A stretch of 64,000 nt of DNA from Glutamicibacter sp. B1 (lineage in GTDB: Bacteria > Actinomycetota > Actinomycetes > Actinomycetales > Micrococcaceae), in NCBI RefSeq assembly GCF_039602135.1, contig NZ_CP125942.1:1612001-1676000 (forward strand). Reading direction: 5' to 3'. How positions within the stretch are numbered: the stretch's first letter is position 1; every line of letters begins with the position of its first letter. Below, one piece after another: positions 7,550-16,811 of this stretch. The notes under the pieces were generated by a model. It saw only the letters and a program-made list of their open reading frames with translations. It was not told the DNA's origin and did not search any database. The position numbers and the translations under genes are program-made.

Positions 7550-8287
7550 ATGCCCTCAGCGAGGAAAACCACCAAAAACGAGCCCACCACCCTAGAACAT
7601 GAGCGCGCCCTAGCGGCTGCTTATCAGGCTCGATTCATCGGAGCAGTGGATGAGGTGGGCCGTGGTGCTCTGGCTGGACCAATCACCGTGGGCATCACCG
7701 TAATTGACATTCACGAAGTACGAGAATTCCCTGAACTTCGCGATTCAAAACTCCTACGTCCTGAAACGCGCGAAGAACTCGTACCTGAAGTTCGCGACTG
7801 GGCGGTGGGCTACGGGGTCGGCCATGCATCGTCTGAAGAGATCGATGACTTGGGAGTGACCGCGGCCCTGCGATTAGCCGGAACCCGTGCAATAGAACAC
7901 TGCGCGATTGCCCCTGAAGCTATCCTGCTGGATGGCAGTTATGACTGGCTCACCGCACCTGAACCAGATCTCTTTGATGTTCTTGCCGATGACCGGGAGC
8001 CTGTGGGCGTACACGTCCCGGTCGCCACCATCATCAAGGGTGACATGACCTGCCAAGCGATCGCTGGGGCCTCCATTTTGGCCAAGGTTGAACGCGATGG
8101 AATCATGAGTGAATTGTCCAAGAAGTATCCAGAATTCGGCTGGGACATCAATAAGGGCTACGCTACGAACACACACCGAGCTGCGATAGAAACGCTCGGT
8201 CCTTGCGATTACCACCGCAAAAGCTGGAATTTGACTTCATCGGGGCACCGGGCCCAAGGTGAAGGCACAACAAAGGAAGCAAAGTGA
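7550..8287 (+). CDS. rnhB: Ribonuclease HII
   Basis: A 245-residue RNase HII that cuts RNA in RNA-DNA hybrids, including single ribonucleotides in DNA. The catalytic DExGRG motif is seen in IGAVDEVGRGALAGP (Asp34, Glu35); further family blocks are ILLDGSYDW and DMTCQAIAGASILAKVERD, with the C-terminal NKGYATNTHRAAI. The frame is open upstream inside lepB, but ATG 7550, 1 base after the lepB stop, fits the family N-terminus. The TGA stop overlaps the ATG of the next gene. Confidence 0.95.
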   Translation: MPSARKTTKNEPTTLEHERALAAAYQARFIGAVDEVGRGALAGPITVGITVIDIHEVREFPELRDSKLLRPETREELVPEVRDWAVGYGVGHASSEEIDDLGVTAALRLAGTRAIEHCAIAPEAILLDGSYDWLTAPEPDLFDVLADDREPVGVHVPVATIIKGDMTCQAIAGASILAKVERDGIMSELSKKYPEFGWDINKGYATNTHRAAIETLGPCDYHRKSWNLTSSGHRAQGEGTTKEAK

Positions 8288-8607
8288 TGGCCGGCGACGA
8301 CTTAGAAAACTACGAGTCCGACATGGAACTGCAGTTGTACCGCGAGTACAAAACCGTGGTGGGGCTGTTCAATTACGTGGTCGAGACCGAGCGACGCTTC
8401 TACTTGGCAAATCACGTAGACGTCAAAACGTTGAGCAATGCTGGTGAAGTCTATTTTGAACTAAACCTGAGTGATGCATGGGTCTGGGATATCTACCGGC
8501 AGGGACGCTTCGTTAAGAACGTGCAGGTGCTGACCTTCAAGGACGTCAACGTGGAGGAACTGAACCGGGACGAGCTGGAGATCCCTAAAGAAGGGCTAGA
8601 CTCCTAG
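8287..8607 (+). CDS. DUF2469 family protein
   Basis: A 106-residue acidic protein of the actinobacterial DUF2469 family (MELQLYREYKTVVGLFNYVVETERRFYLAN...DAWVWDIYRQGRFVKNVQVLTFKDVNVEEL). The family is almost always found beside rnhB and yraN in this phylum and has no proven function. The ATG at 8287 overlaps the rnhB stop (TGATG), with AAAGGAAG upstream, so translation is coupled. A GTG at 8284 is possible but less well spaced. Confidence 0.93.
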   Translation: MAGDDLENYESDMELQLYREYKTVVGLFNYVVETERRFYLANHVDVKTLSNAGEVYFELNLSDAWVWDIYRQGRFVKNVQVLTFKDVNVEELNRDELEIPKEGLDS

Positions 8608-8703
8608 CTTCCGTTATCCACACTGCGCGCTTCCTAGTGACCGGAAGAGCCCGAGGACTCCGACGATGTTTGCAACGAATAGTTCAAACATCCAGGAGTC
8701 ATC

Positions 8704-9066
8704 ATGCGCACTGCGGCACAAAGGTTGGGTGCAGCCGGGGAACTTGCGGCCACCCAATATCTCAGCGAGAACCACTATGAGATCCTGGACAGGAACTGGC
8801 GTTGTTCCGCTGGGGAATTAGATGCCGTAGCACGCGCTAGTAACGGTCAGATTGTGGCCGTTGAAGTTAAAACGCGCTCATCTACCCGCTATGGAACCGG
8901 TTTTGACGCGATCACGGCCCAAAAATACCACCGGCTACATAAGCTACTGATCCTATGGGCTCAAGCCCACCGGATGTTCATTGCCCAACCCCGGGTAGAT
9001 GTAGTGGAGGTGTATCCCGACGGCCGGGGATACACCTGCTTCGTGCATCAATCGGTGCAGCCATGA
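8704..9066 (+). CDS. yraN: YraN/UPF0102 family nuclease-like protein
   Basis: A 120-residue protein with the compact restriction-endonuclease-like fold of the UPF0102 family. The characteristic elements are LGAAGELAATQYLSENHYEILDRNWR, then GELDAVAR and VAVEVKTRS, which match the acidic and lysine positions (E-x-D...E-V-K) of this fold. The cellular substrate is not established. It starts 96 bases after DUF2469, and its stop overlaps the comM start as ATGA. Confidence 0.92.
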   Translation: MRTAAQRLGAAGELAATQYLSENHYEILDRNWRCSAGELDAVARASNGQIVAVEVKTRSSTRYGTGFDAITAQKYHRLHKLLILWAQAHRMFIAQPRVDVVEVYPDGRGYTCFVHQSVQP

Positions 9067-10616
9067 GCACTGCTCGCACCAGTGCCGCCGCGATCCATGG
9101 GCTCAGCGTCTCACTGGTAGAAGTAGAAGCAGACCTGGGCAACGGTATCCCCGGTTTCATCATCCTAGGTTTACCGGATGCTTCCCTACGCGAAGCCCGC
9201 GAACGGATTAAGTCTGCTGCACGCAATACCGGCATACCGCTAGCCAACCGAAAATTGACCGTAAACCTCTCGCCAGCCACCCTGCCCAAATACGGATCCG
9301 GTTTTGACCTTGCGATCCTGCTTGCAGCACTGGCCGCAGATCAACAAGTGCTCGTCAGTCCCTCCACCTTATATCTAGCCGAGCTGGGTCTGGACGGCAC
9401 GCTACGGGCAGTACCCGGCGTTTTGCCGGCGGTGCAATTAGCCAAAGAACATGGGTTAGAACGCGTCATCGTGGCCGAGGCCAACGGTAACGAGGCACGA
9501 CTAGTTCAAGGTATCGAAGTGATCTCCGCCCGCCACCTAGGTCAAGTTCTTCAATACTGCGGCGCATCAGAAGAATTGATCACAACCTACTTGCGTCATC
9601 CGCGCACTTCAAACTCACGAATGCGCCCTACCTCAAGCGGCATCAGTGCCGAAGACGCCGACTTACAACTCGTTAATGGCCAACAAGAAGCACGCCTAGC
9701 ATTGGAACTCGCTGCAGCTGGGGGACACCACCTCATCATGGTTGGTCCGGCCGGCGCAGGAAAAACCATGTTGGCCAAATGTCTGCCGTCAATCCTTCCG
9801 CCATTAGACGAGAATCAAGCTTTGGAAGCGACTGCGGTGCATTCTATTACCTACGGCGGATTGCATGAGGTCAACGAATTACAGCGGATTCCACCCTTTG
9901 TCGCACCCCACCATACGGCTTCGCTTTCGGCGCTCATCGGAGGTGGGACCGCACAGCTGATTCCCGGAGCAATTACCCGGGCCCATCATGGGATTTTATT
10001 CTTGGATGAGGCCGCGCAGTTTAATACTGGAGTGCTTGATGCTCTGCGCCAACCTATCGAGGAAGGCTACATCAACCTCGCCCGTGCCAAGGGACACCAA
10101 CGTCTTCCTGCTCGCTTTCAACTGATACTCGCCTCGAATCCCTGCCCCTGTGGCAAGAATTTCGGTACTGGAACCGGCTGCACCTGCACCCCGATGGCCA
10201 GGCGACGCTACTTTGCCCGATTATCTGGCCCCATTCTTGACCGGGTAGACCTGCAAGTTCGGGTGAACCCGGTACATCAATCGCAACTACTAAGCTCCGA
10301 GGACAACGAGTCCAGCGCCACGATCCGCGAACGAGTTCTTGCCACCCGTGAACGTAGCCAGGAGAGACTACGAGAATTCTCAATAAGTTGCAACGCGCAA
10401 ATACCAACGCAAGTACTCCGGCATGAATTGAAATATCCAGCAAAAACCAAGGCCGCCCTAGAACAACTCGCGACTCGTCGTGGGCTGTCTGCCCGCGGTA
10501 TTCACCGACTGCTTCGAGTGGCATGGACAGTGGCAGATCAACAGCAACATCTTGCACCTACCGAAGACGACTTGGCAATTGCAGCTCAACTACGGCAAAG
10601 TCTCGAAAACAGTTAA
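9063..10616 (+). CDS. comM: YifB/ComM family Mg chelatase-like AAA+ ATPase
   Basis: A 517-residue AAA+ protein. The N-terminal ChlI/Lon-like domain (GLPDASLREARERIKSA, LTVNLSPATLPKYGSGFDLAI) is followed by the ATPase core with Walker A GPAGAGKTMLA, Walker B ILFLDEAA and a cysteine cluster CPCGKNFGTGTGCTC, then the C-terminal Mg-chelatase domain (LSARGIHRLLRVAWTVAD). ComM promotes branch migration during natural transformation in some bacteria. It overlaps yraN by 4 bases and is followed closely by dprA, so the block looks like a DNA-uptake/recombination set. The frame is open from 8955; ATG 9063 is the standard start. Confidence 0.94.
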   Translation: MSTARTSAAAIHGLSVSLVEVEADLGNGIPGFIILGLPDASLREARERIKSAARNTGIPLANRKLTVNLSPATLPKYGSGFDLAILLAALAADQQVLVSPSTLYLAELGLDGTLRAVPGVLPAVQLAKEHGLERVIVAEANGNEARLVQGIEVISARHLGQVLQYCGASEELITTYLRHPRTSNSRMRPTSSGISAEDADLQLVNGQQEARLALELAAAGGHHLIMVGPAGAGKTMLAKCLPSILPPLDENQALEATAVHSITYGGLHEVNELQRIPPFVAPHHTASLSALIGGGTAQLIPGAITRAHHGILFLDEAAQFNTGVLDALRQPIEEGYINLARAKGHQRLPARFQLILASNPCPCGKNFGTGTGCTCTPMARRRYFARLSGPILDRVDLQVRVNPVHQSQLLSSEDNESSATIRERVLATRERSQERLREFSISCNAQIPTQVLRHELKYPAKTKAALEQLATRRGLSARGIHRLLRVAWTVADQQQHLAPTEDDLAIAAQLRQSLENS

Positions 10617-10625
10617 GGCAGACTG

Positions 10626-11870
10626 ATGACCATTAATCCGAAGATTGCTCCGGTTCTTGATCCTACGAATCAAGACCGGCTAACGATCGCGCACCTGAAT
10701 CAGCTCATTGAGCCCAACGATTTCACGGCCAGTGCGCTACTTCAGCTCATGAGCCCAGCAGAATTGCTTGGTGTGATCCAACGAGAAGATTATTTTCCGA
10801 TGAGTCTGAAAGCGAAGGTTGATGAAATTCTTGGCGTTAAGACTTCAACAAATATGGCCCAAGAGCTCAAGACCGCGCTGACACGCTGGCGCAAAAGGCT
10901 TGTGCTGAGTAATCCGATGGCGGCTTTAGACACTGCAGCACGTCACCATGGTGGCTTGCTGATTCCTTCCGATTCACAGTGGCCCACTCAGCTTGATGAT
11001 CTGAATCTTGGACGTCCGCTATGCCTGTGGTGGCGCGCAAATGATCCGCAACTAATCACCGGGCAGGCGTTGGAGCGAAACGTAGCTATCGTTGGCTCAC
11101 GCGACGCGAGCGACTACGGAGATCAGGTCACTTTCGACTTAGCTCGTACGCTCGCCAATCAAGGTTGCACCATAGTTTCCGGCGGAGCCTACGGCATTGA
11201 CGCGAGCGCTCACCGGGCAGCCCTGACGGTCGAAGATTGGGCATATTCGAATCCGCCCACCATCACGGTAATGGCTGGCGGAATTGATCGGCTCTATCCA
11301 TCGGGAAATAACAATCTGCTGAATCAAATTGTGGCCCGCGGTGTCTTATTCTCAGAGGTACCGCCGGGCACCACCTCAGCACGTTTTCGCTTTTTGAACC
11401 GTAACCGGATCATCGCTGCCTTGAGCCGCCTCGTTATTGTTGCCGAGGCTCGCCATCGCTCAGGTGCGCTCAACACGGTCAGCCACGCGGTGGAACTTGG
11501 CCGAGATGTTGCTGCTGTTCCTGGAAGTGTGTTTGCCCCGAACTCTGCCGGCTGCCACCGACTAATAGCTGAGGGCAGCGCCGGAATACTGACTTCCCCG
11601 CAAGATGCCCTAGACCTCATCGGTGCCGCAGGCGGTGCTCAGAGCGTCCATGAACAATTAGTGCCGCAAAAATCTACGGATCAATTGGGGCGCGAGGAAG
11701 GAATGGTTTATGACATTTTGTCTTTTCGCAAGTCAATGCCCGTCGATGAGATCTCAACGCGTAGCGGTATCCCCATGATTCAGACGCTGAAAGCTGTCGG
11801 CCGGTTGGAGGCGCTCGGCATGGCTTGCACCGATGGGCTGGCATGGAAGCTGGTCTATCAAGGTAAGTAG
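10626..11870 (+). CDS. dprA: DNA-processing protein DprA
   Basis: A 414-residue DprA/Smf protein, which loads RecA on incoming single-stranded DNA. The Rossmann-like domain carries VAIVGSRDASDYGDQVT, IVSGGAYGIDASAHRAAL, the FSEVPPGT segment and VAEARHRSGALNT. A C-terminal winged-helix domain (about 350-412, VDEISTRSGIPMIQTLKAVGRLEALG) is of the DML1-like type. The N-terminal 100 residues are a variable extension. It starts 9 bases after comM. Presence of comM and dprA does not by itself prove competence. Confidence 0.94.
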   Translation: MTINPKIAPVLDPTNQDRLTIAHLNQLIEPNDFTASALLQLMSPAELLGVIQREDYFPMSLKAKVDEILGVKTSTNMAQELKTALTRWRKRLVLSNPMAALDTAARHHGGLLIPSDSQWPTQLDDLNLGRPLCLWWRANDPQLITGQALERNVAIVGSRDASDYGDQVTFDLARTLANQGCTIVSGGAYGIDASAHRAALTVEDWAYSNPPTITVMAGGIDRLYPSGNNNLLNQIVARGVLFSEVPPGTTSARFRFLNRNRIIAALSRLVIVAEARHRSGALNTVSHAVELGRDVAAVPGSVFAPNSAGCHRLIAEGSAGILTSPQDALDLIGAAGGAQSVHEQLVPQKSTDQLGREEGMVYDILSFRKSMPVDEISTRSGIPMIQTLKAVGRLEALGMACTDGLAWKLVYQGK

Positions 11871-11895
11871 GCTGATTCAGGTAAGCTCAGTGGTG

Positions 11896-12894
11896 ATGAA
11901 GCAAGATCCTGCCTTGAAACAATCCCAAGGTCCGTCCGCAAAATTTTCAGAACCTGTCGCGGACTACCTCGAATATCTGCAGCGCGAACGCGGACGCAGT
12001 GAAAACACCCTGCGGGCTTATGACGTCGACCTGCGTAATCTCGGACAGTTTCTCCATGATCACGCAGGTGACCCGACACTGAAATTGATTACCGTTCAGA
12101 TGGTGCGCGATTGGCTGGCTTATCTACACGAATCCGAGATCTCGCGCACGACTCTCGCCCGCAGGATTTCCGCGGTGAAGAACTTTTTTGCTTGGGCACT
12201 TAAACATGAGCTCGTTGAAAGCGACCCTGCTCTGCGGTTGGCAGCGCCGAAAAAAGAACGACGCCTACCTCATGTGCTTCAGCCCAGCCAGATTAATCGT
12301 TTGCTTTCGGAGGACGAAGCGCCAGTTGAAGATGATTCGAAGGCTGGAGAGCAGAGCACGCGCAAGGATAACGATGTTAAGTCGTTGGCTGTGGCGTGCA
12401 GGGACAAAGTCATCGCGGAATTGCTTTACGCGTCTGGGTTGCGAATTAGTGAGTTAGTTGCACTGGATATTGCGGACATTGACTTTGAACGAAGGACCTT
12501 AAGAGTCCTCGGTAAAGGTAACAAAGAACGAGTTGTTCCTTTTGGAAAGCCTGCAGAGCGCGTGATCATCGACTGGATACGCTCTCATCGCAAAATCCTC
12601 GCTACAGAATCGGCAGGCGACGCCTTGTTGGTTGGAGTCCGAGGCTCTAGGCTTAACGTGCGACAGGCACGAGAAGTCATCGCTACAGCCCTAAAGTCTC
12701 TTGGTGATACCTCAGCAAGTGGCCCGCACGCTTTACGCCACACCGTGGCAACCCATTTGCTCGACGGTGGGGCGGACCTTCGAGCGGTTCAAGAGTTTCT
12801 CGGTCACGCATCATTGGCCACGACTCAGCTGTACACGCACGTATCAGTTGATCGTTTACGCCAAAGTTATCGGCAAGCGCATCCTCGGGCCTGA
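11896..12894 (+). CDS. xerC: Tyrosine recombinase XerC
   Basis: A 332-residue tyrosine recombinase for chromosome-dimer resolution. The N-terminal SAM-like core-binding domain (YLEYLQRERGRSENTLRAY) is followed by the catalytic domain with Arg183, Lys207, His278, Arg281, His304 and nucleophile Tyr313 (QLYTHVS). A charged insertion at about 138-165 makes it longer than E. coli XerC, as in other actinobacteria. Placement after dprA is the usual xerC site, which argues against a phage integrase. ATG 11896 is used; an in-frame GTG lies at 11890. Confidence 0.92.
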   Translation: MKQDPALKQSQGPSAKFSEPVADYLEYLQRERGRSENTLRAYDVDLRNLGQFLHDHAGDPTLKLITVQMVRDWLAYLHESEISRTTLARRISAVKNFFAWALKHELVESDPALRLAAPKKERRLPHVLQPSQINRLLSEDEAPVEDDSKAGEQSTRKDNDVKSLAVACRDKVIAELLYASGLRISELVALDIADIDFERRTLRVLGKGNKERVVPFGKPAERVIIDWIRSHRKILATESAGDALLVGVRGSRLNVRQAREVIATALKSLGDTSASGPHALRHTVATHLLDGGADLRAVQEFLGHASLATTQLYTHVSVDRLRQSYRQAHPRA

Positions 12895-13036
12895 AGAATT
12901 CCACCCAATCTGTGAATATCCCGGATCTGGGTGGCGAAAAGTGCCCTTCATCGGGCAAAATAGAACTATCGGAGGCGCAAGCACCTGTTCGATGTTGACG
13001 TAGGGGAAGACGATCAACACCGCAACGGAGGATGGC

Positions 13037-13540
13037 ATGTCTGCACCGATGACCAGAGGCGTGATTTTTGTACATTCCGCCCCTGCAGCGCTATGCCCAC
13101 ATCTCGAATGGGCAATTGGGTCCGTGCTCGGAACTCCAGTCAAGATGGACTGGACCGAACAGCGCGTAGCACCCGGATTTTGTCGCGCCGAAATTGAGTG
13201 GGTAGGACCCCAAGGCACGGGTGCGCTACTCACCAGCGAAATGCACGGATGGCAGCATCTTCGTTTCGAAATCACTGAAGAACCAAGCCCAGGCGCCGAC
13301 GGTAGCCGATGGTCTGTAACCCCGGATTTGGGCATCTTCCATGCCACCGTGGATGTAGCAGGAAATATCATGATCGGTGAAGAACGAATCCGTTGGGCCT
13401 ATGAAAAGGGCGACGGAAACCCATCCATTTTCTATCAAGAAATGTCTATTGCGCTTGGTGAAGCGTGGGACGAAGAACTTGAGCCCTTCCGTCATGCAGG
13501 AGACGAAGCGCCTGTTCGATGGCTCAACCAGGTGGTATAA
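13037..13540 (+). CDS. DUF3145 family protein
   Basis: A 167-residue protein matching the actinobacteria-specific DUF3145 family (RGVIFVHSAPAALCPHLEWAIG, CRAEIEWVGPQGTGALLTSEMHGWQHLRFE, EGSRWSVTPDLG-like). Function is unknown. No signal peptide or membrane helix is visible, so it is likely cytoplasmic. It is a single-gene unit: 142 bases separate it from xerC and a terminator follows. Confidence 0.88.
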   Translation: MSAPMTRGVIFVHSAPAALCPHLEWAIGSVLGTPVKMDWTEQRVAPGFCRAEIEWVGPQGTGALLTSEMHGWQHLRFEITEEPSPGADGSRWSVTPDLGIFHATVDVAGNIMIGEERIRWAYEKGDGNPSIFYQEMSIALGEAWDEELEPFRHAGDEAPVRWLNQVV

Positions 13541-13615
13541 CAACTGGTTATTAAATCTCTGGGTGAATTTACAACTGCACCCAGTTAGGCCCCGGTGGTG
13601 CGGGGTTGTTACCAA

Positions 13616-13653
13616 GAGGAGTGGGATCTCGAAAAATCGGGATTCCACTCCTC
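13616..13653 (+). terminator. Terminator after the DUF3145 gene
   Basis: A 17-bp stem (13616-13632 with 13637-13653, with G-T pairs) and AAAA loop, followed by GCCTTTA. Confidence 0.75.
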
Positions 13654-13836
13654 GCCTTTAATGCACTGCTGTCTAAGTGCGTTGAATAGTGATGCTAGAA
13701 TCGTGGCGATGAAGACCAGTCAGGCTCCAAGCAGCCACTCCCGGAACGGCTATCTGGTCGTTCCCTGATCCGCGGACCTCCCCGTGAACGAAACTTTCAA
13801 GCAAGCGAATTTTCGGACACACGATGAAAGGGAGAA

Positions 13837-14223
13837 ATGACCGCACGATTCAACCACACAATTATTGCTTCTCTGGATCCAGAACATATGGCAGAGTTCT
13901 ACACTGATCTGCTCGAAGCCGACCCTGCACCGAGTTGGGGGCCGTTCTGCAACATTAGCCTTGATGACGGCGTGCTATTGCAGTTCGCAACGCCACCGAT
14001 TGAGTTTCCGCCACAGCACTACGCCTTCTTGCTGAGCGAGGAACACTTTGACCGGGCATATCAAAAAATTTGCGCTTTGAAACTCGAACATTGGGCTGAC
14101 CCGCAACGTCTGCAGCCCGGCACCATTAACCACGAGCACGAAGGCAGGGGAGTCTATCTCCTAGATCCATCGGGGCACTACCTGGAGTTGATCACCAAGG
14201 GGTATTTGTCAGCAGATAGTTAG
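13837..14223 (+). CDS. VOC-superfamily (glyoxalase-like) protein
   Basis: A 128-residue vicinal-oxygen-chelate fold protein (FNHTIIASLDPEHMAEFYTDLLEA at the start, GRGVYLLDPSGHYLELITKGY at the end). The His near the start and Glu in HYLELI are typical metal-binding positions, so it could be a metal-dependent lyase or dioxygenase, or a resistance-type binding protein; the substrate cannot be told. AAAGGGAGAA precedes the ATG. The stop overlaps the stop of the convergent reductase gene on the other strand. Confidence 0.85.
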   Translation: MTARFNHTIIASLDPEHMAEFYTDLLEADPAPSWGPFCNISLDDGVLLQFATPPIEFPPQHYAFLLSEEHFDRAYQKICALKLEHWADPQRLQPGTINHEHEGRGVYLLDPSGHYLELITKGYLSADS

Positions 14224-14795
14224 CGCAGGACGTCGAATACATTCTTCTGAATACCGTTGGAGTAGGTTTGTGAATCGACCAGATGCAGCTTTTGTGCGTC
14301 CAAGCTTTCTTGACTGAACAGACGTTTGCCTGCTCCAAGTAGCACAGGGAAGACCAGCAAGTTGTAACGGTCAATCAGCTGGTGCTCTTGCAAGGAACGA
14401 ACCAACGTTGCCGACCCATGAATACTGATGGGACCACCTTCGCCTGCACGCAGCCTGGCGACATCAGAAATTGAGCGCAGGATCGTGGTCTCACCCCAGT
14501 TATCAACGAGGTCTTTCTCGCCCAAAGTAGTGGAGAGAACATATTTTGGCATCGCGTTATAGCGTGGAAATTCTTCGGTCATTGAAGGCCAAACGGGGGA
14601 GAAAGCCTGGTAGCTAATCCTGCCAAGTAACATTGCTGAGGCTTCGGCTTGCTCGGTGCCTTTCAGCTCGTATGCGGCGGGGTCGAACTCGACGCTATTC
14701 ATAGTCCAGCCGGAGTTGCGATAATCCGGTTCGCCGCCAGGAGCTTCTACAACTCCATCCAGTGAGATGAACGAGGTAGCGATCAGTGTGCGCAC
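14220..14795 (-). CDS. Dihydrofolate reductase-family (RibD C-terminal) protein
   Basis: A 191-residue RibD-C/DHFR-like reductase: TLIATSFISLDGVVEAPGGEPDY at the N-terminus, AMLLGRISYQAFSPVWP, then GEGGPISIHGSATLVRSLQEHQLIDRYNLLVFPVLLGAGKRLF. Such proteins bind NADPH but most single-domain members have no known substrate; they are not the housekeeping folA. The start is GTG with AAAGGAG upstream, chosen over a longer open frame because the conserved domain begins there. It is convergent with the VOC gene. Confidence 0.88.
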   Translation of the reverse strand: MRTLIATSFISLDGVVEAPGGEPDYRNSGWTMNSVEFDPAAYELKGTEQAEASAMLLGRISYQAFSPVWPSMTEEFPRYNAMPKYVLSTTLGEKDLVDNWGETTILRSISDVARLRAGEGGPISIHGSATLVRSLQEHQLIDRYNLLVFPVLLGAGKRLFSQESLDAQKLHLVDSQTYSNGIQKNVFDVLR

Positions 14796-14912
14796 AATGA
14801 CTCCTTTGGCCGGTGGGACTACAAAAATCCGCGCCAAGTGGGCGGATCTTGAGCGTAACAAGTGGGGACTCAGAGGGACAACAAATCCACCTGAAGTCTC
14901 AGAATTAAACGG

Positions 14913-14953
14913 CAATGGGCTGGTTCAAGGAATGTCCTTGAACCAGCCCATTG
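14913..14953 (-). terminator. Terminator of the fab cluster (after fabF)
   Basis: A perfect 19-bp stem (14913-14931 with 14935-14953) with a 3-base loop. On the minus strand it is followed by GCCGTTTAATT. Confidence 0.9.
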
Positions 14954-14982
14954 ATGCCTCAGCCTAGAAATCCGAGCTCAAA

Positions 14983-16230
14983 CTAAACGCTACGGATAGC
15001 AACAACTGCGTTGTGGCCACCGAAACCGAAGGAGTTATTCAGCGCCACGATATTGCCTTCTGCTGGCAATGCCTCAGGCTTACCGGTGACAACCTTCAAT
15101 GGGATTGCTGGGTCCTGGTTGTCCAGGTTGATGGTGACCGGAGTGGTGCGGTGGTAGACAGCCAATGCACACAGGACCGATTCAACGGCGCCAGAAGCAC
15201 CGAGCAGGTGGCCCATCTGCGACTTGGTTGCCGAAACCCACACGTTATCCAGGTGATCGCCCAGAGCGTTCTTCAACGCGGTGTATTCTGGGGCGTCGCC
15301 CACAGGGGTAGAGGTGGCGTGTGCATTCACATGCACGACGTCCTCTGGCTGGATGCGGCCATCGAACATGGCTGCCTTCAGCGCACGAGTTGCACCCATG
15401 CCATCTGGATCCGGTGCGGTGATGTGGTGAGCATCCGAGGTGACCGAAGAGCCGGCCAGCTCCGCGTAGATACGAGCGCCACGAGCCAGTGCGTGCTCTT
15501 CAGCCTCAAGTACCAGGGCGCCAGCGCCTTCACCCATGACGAAGCCATCGCGGTCAATGTCATATGGTCGTGATGCCTTGGCCGGATCGTCATTACGACG
15601 CGAGAGTGCGTGCATGGAGGAGAACGCAGCCATTGGCATTGGGTGGATGGCTGCTTCAGCGCCACCGACCATGACAACATCAGCCTTGCCGGAACGGATC
15701 AGTTCCAGACCTACGTGCATGGCTTCGGTGCCCGATGCACAGGCAGACACTGGGGTGTGTGCGCCTGCGGCAGCACCAAGATCCAGCGAGACCGCGGCAG
15801 CTGGACCGTTAGGCATCAGCATTGGTACGGTCATCGGCAAGACGCGGCGTGGGCCCTTTTCGCGCAGGGTGTCCCAAGCGTTGAGCAGGGTCCACACGCC
15901 ACCAATACCGGTAGCGAAGGCCACAGCCAGCTTGTTCTGGTCGATGTCATCCTTGCTCAGACCCGAGTCTGCCCAAGCTTCACGCGAGGCCACCACAGCG
16001 AACTGCGTGGATGGGTCCATACGCTTGGTTTCCGGACGGGTGAGGACCTCGGTTGGCTGAACGGTAGCGCGCGCAGCGAAGGTGACCGGAAGGTCAAACT
16101 CCTCGACCCAGGAATCTTCTAGGGTTGCGGCGCCGGAAACGCCCTTCAAAGCGTTCTCCCATAGGGTGGGGACATCCCCGCCGATAGGAGTGGTGGCTCC
16201 GAGACCGGTGATCACTACTTTGCGCGCCAT
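14983..16230 (-). CDS. fabF: Beta-ketoacyl-ACP synthase II (FabF)
   Basis: A 415-residue elongating condensing enzyme of type II fatty acid synthesis. The thiolase-fold catalytic triad is visible: Cys164 in VSACASGTEA, His in VNAHATSTPVGD and His in FGFGGHNAVV. ATG 16230 (MARKVVITGLG) is chosen; a second ATG directly precedes it. GAGAG lies a few bases upstream. It is the last gene of the minus-strand cluster fabD-acpP-fabF. Without an adjacent fabH, initiation must come from a gene elsewhere or from an unusual route. Confidence 0.96.
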   Translation of the reverse strand: MARKVVITGLGATTPIGGDVPTLWENALKGVSGAATLEDSWVEEFDLPVTFAARATVQPTEVLTRPETKRMDPSTQFAVVASREAWADSGLSKDDIDQNKLAVAFATGIGGVWTLLNAWDTLREKGPRRVLPMTVPMLMPNGPAAAVSLDLGAAAGAHTPVSACASGTEAMHVGLELIRSGKADVVMVGGAEAAIHPMPMAAFSSMHALSRRNDDPAKASRPYDIDRDGFVMGEGAGALVLEAEEHALARGARIYAELAGSSVTSDAHHITAPDPDGMGATRALKAAMFDGRIQPEDVVHVNAHATSTPVGDAPEYTALKNALGDHLDNVWVSATKSQMGHLLGASGAVESVLCALAVYHRTTPVTINLDNQDPAIPLKVVTGKPEALPAEGNIVALNNSFGFGGHNAVVAIRSV

Positions 16231-16352
16231 CATCAAACTCTCTACTGTGCGATTAAGAAATTTAATTAAGAAATTTAGGGGGGCCGGCTTGACGTACCGG
16301 CCGATGCGCACGGCTTTCCCGCACAACGGTGGTGGCGATAAACGCCGAAAGC

Positions 16353-16598
16353 TTAGGCCTGTGCGCCAGCGATGAAGTTAACTGCGTCGCCTACGGTCTT
16401 CAGGTTCTTGACTTCCTCATCCGGAATCTTCACGTCGAACTTCTCTTCAGCTTCTACGACGATGGTCATCATCGAGATCGAGTCGATGTCCAGGTCCTCG
16501 GTGAAGGACTTGTCCAGCTGCACGTCTGCTTCGTCCAGGCCGGTCTCGGAGTTTACGATTTCGGCGAGGCCCGCCAGGATTTCTTCGTTGCTAGCCAT
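16353..16598 (-). CDS. acpP: Acyl carrier protein
   Basis: An 81-residue ACP. The 4'-phosphopantetheine attachment serine is Ser40 in LDIDSISMMT; the canonical motif is DSL, here DSI. The protein is acidic and four-helical in pattern. AAAAGGAG lies 7 bases upstream of the start. The next gene is fabF (122 bases downstream) and the previous is fabD (213 bases upstream). In the typical actinobacterial order fabH would lie in that last gap. Confidence 0.95.
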   Translation of the reverse strand: MASNEEILAGLAEIVNSETGLDEADVQLDKSFTEDLDIDSISMMTIVVEAEEKFDVKIPDEEVKNLKTVGDAVNFIAGAQA

Positions 16599-16811
16599 GG
16601 ATGGCTCCTTTTCTTCAGTTGCCGGAGGACTCCGGTGTTCTTTGCGGCCGGTACAGATTCCTGCGAACAGGAATCCGTCTCAAGCCAATCTGCTGAAACT
16701 TTGATGCATGAGTTACACAACGCAGTTTCGTCGGTTTAAAGCTTAGGTCAGAGATGAGCTCGCCGGTGGCATCATGACAGGTTCGTCGCCCAAATCTTTG
16801 AGTGAAGCCTA
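16599..16811 (-). other. Gap between fabD and acpP where fabH is expected
   Basis: 213 bases with no recognisable gene and no evident fabH remnant in any frame. It holds two small perfect hairpins, CCGGAG/CTCCGG (16622-16635) close to the acpP ribosome-binding site, and GATTCCTG/CAGGAATC with a CGAA loop (16656-16675). These could act in mRNA processing or differential expression of the abundant ACP. Confidence 0.5.

Noticed and set aside
11896..12894. Tyrosine recombinase considered as a phage or island integrase
   Set aside because: Its place directly after dprA and its overall XerC pattern mark it as the housekeeping recombinase; no att repeats or cargo genes are adjacent.
16599..16811. 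fabH remnant between fabD and acpP
   Set aside because: Reading the minus-strand frames showed no FabH C-terminal or active-site segment, only short hairpins.
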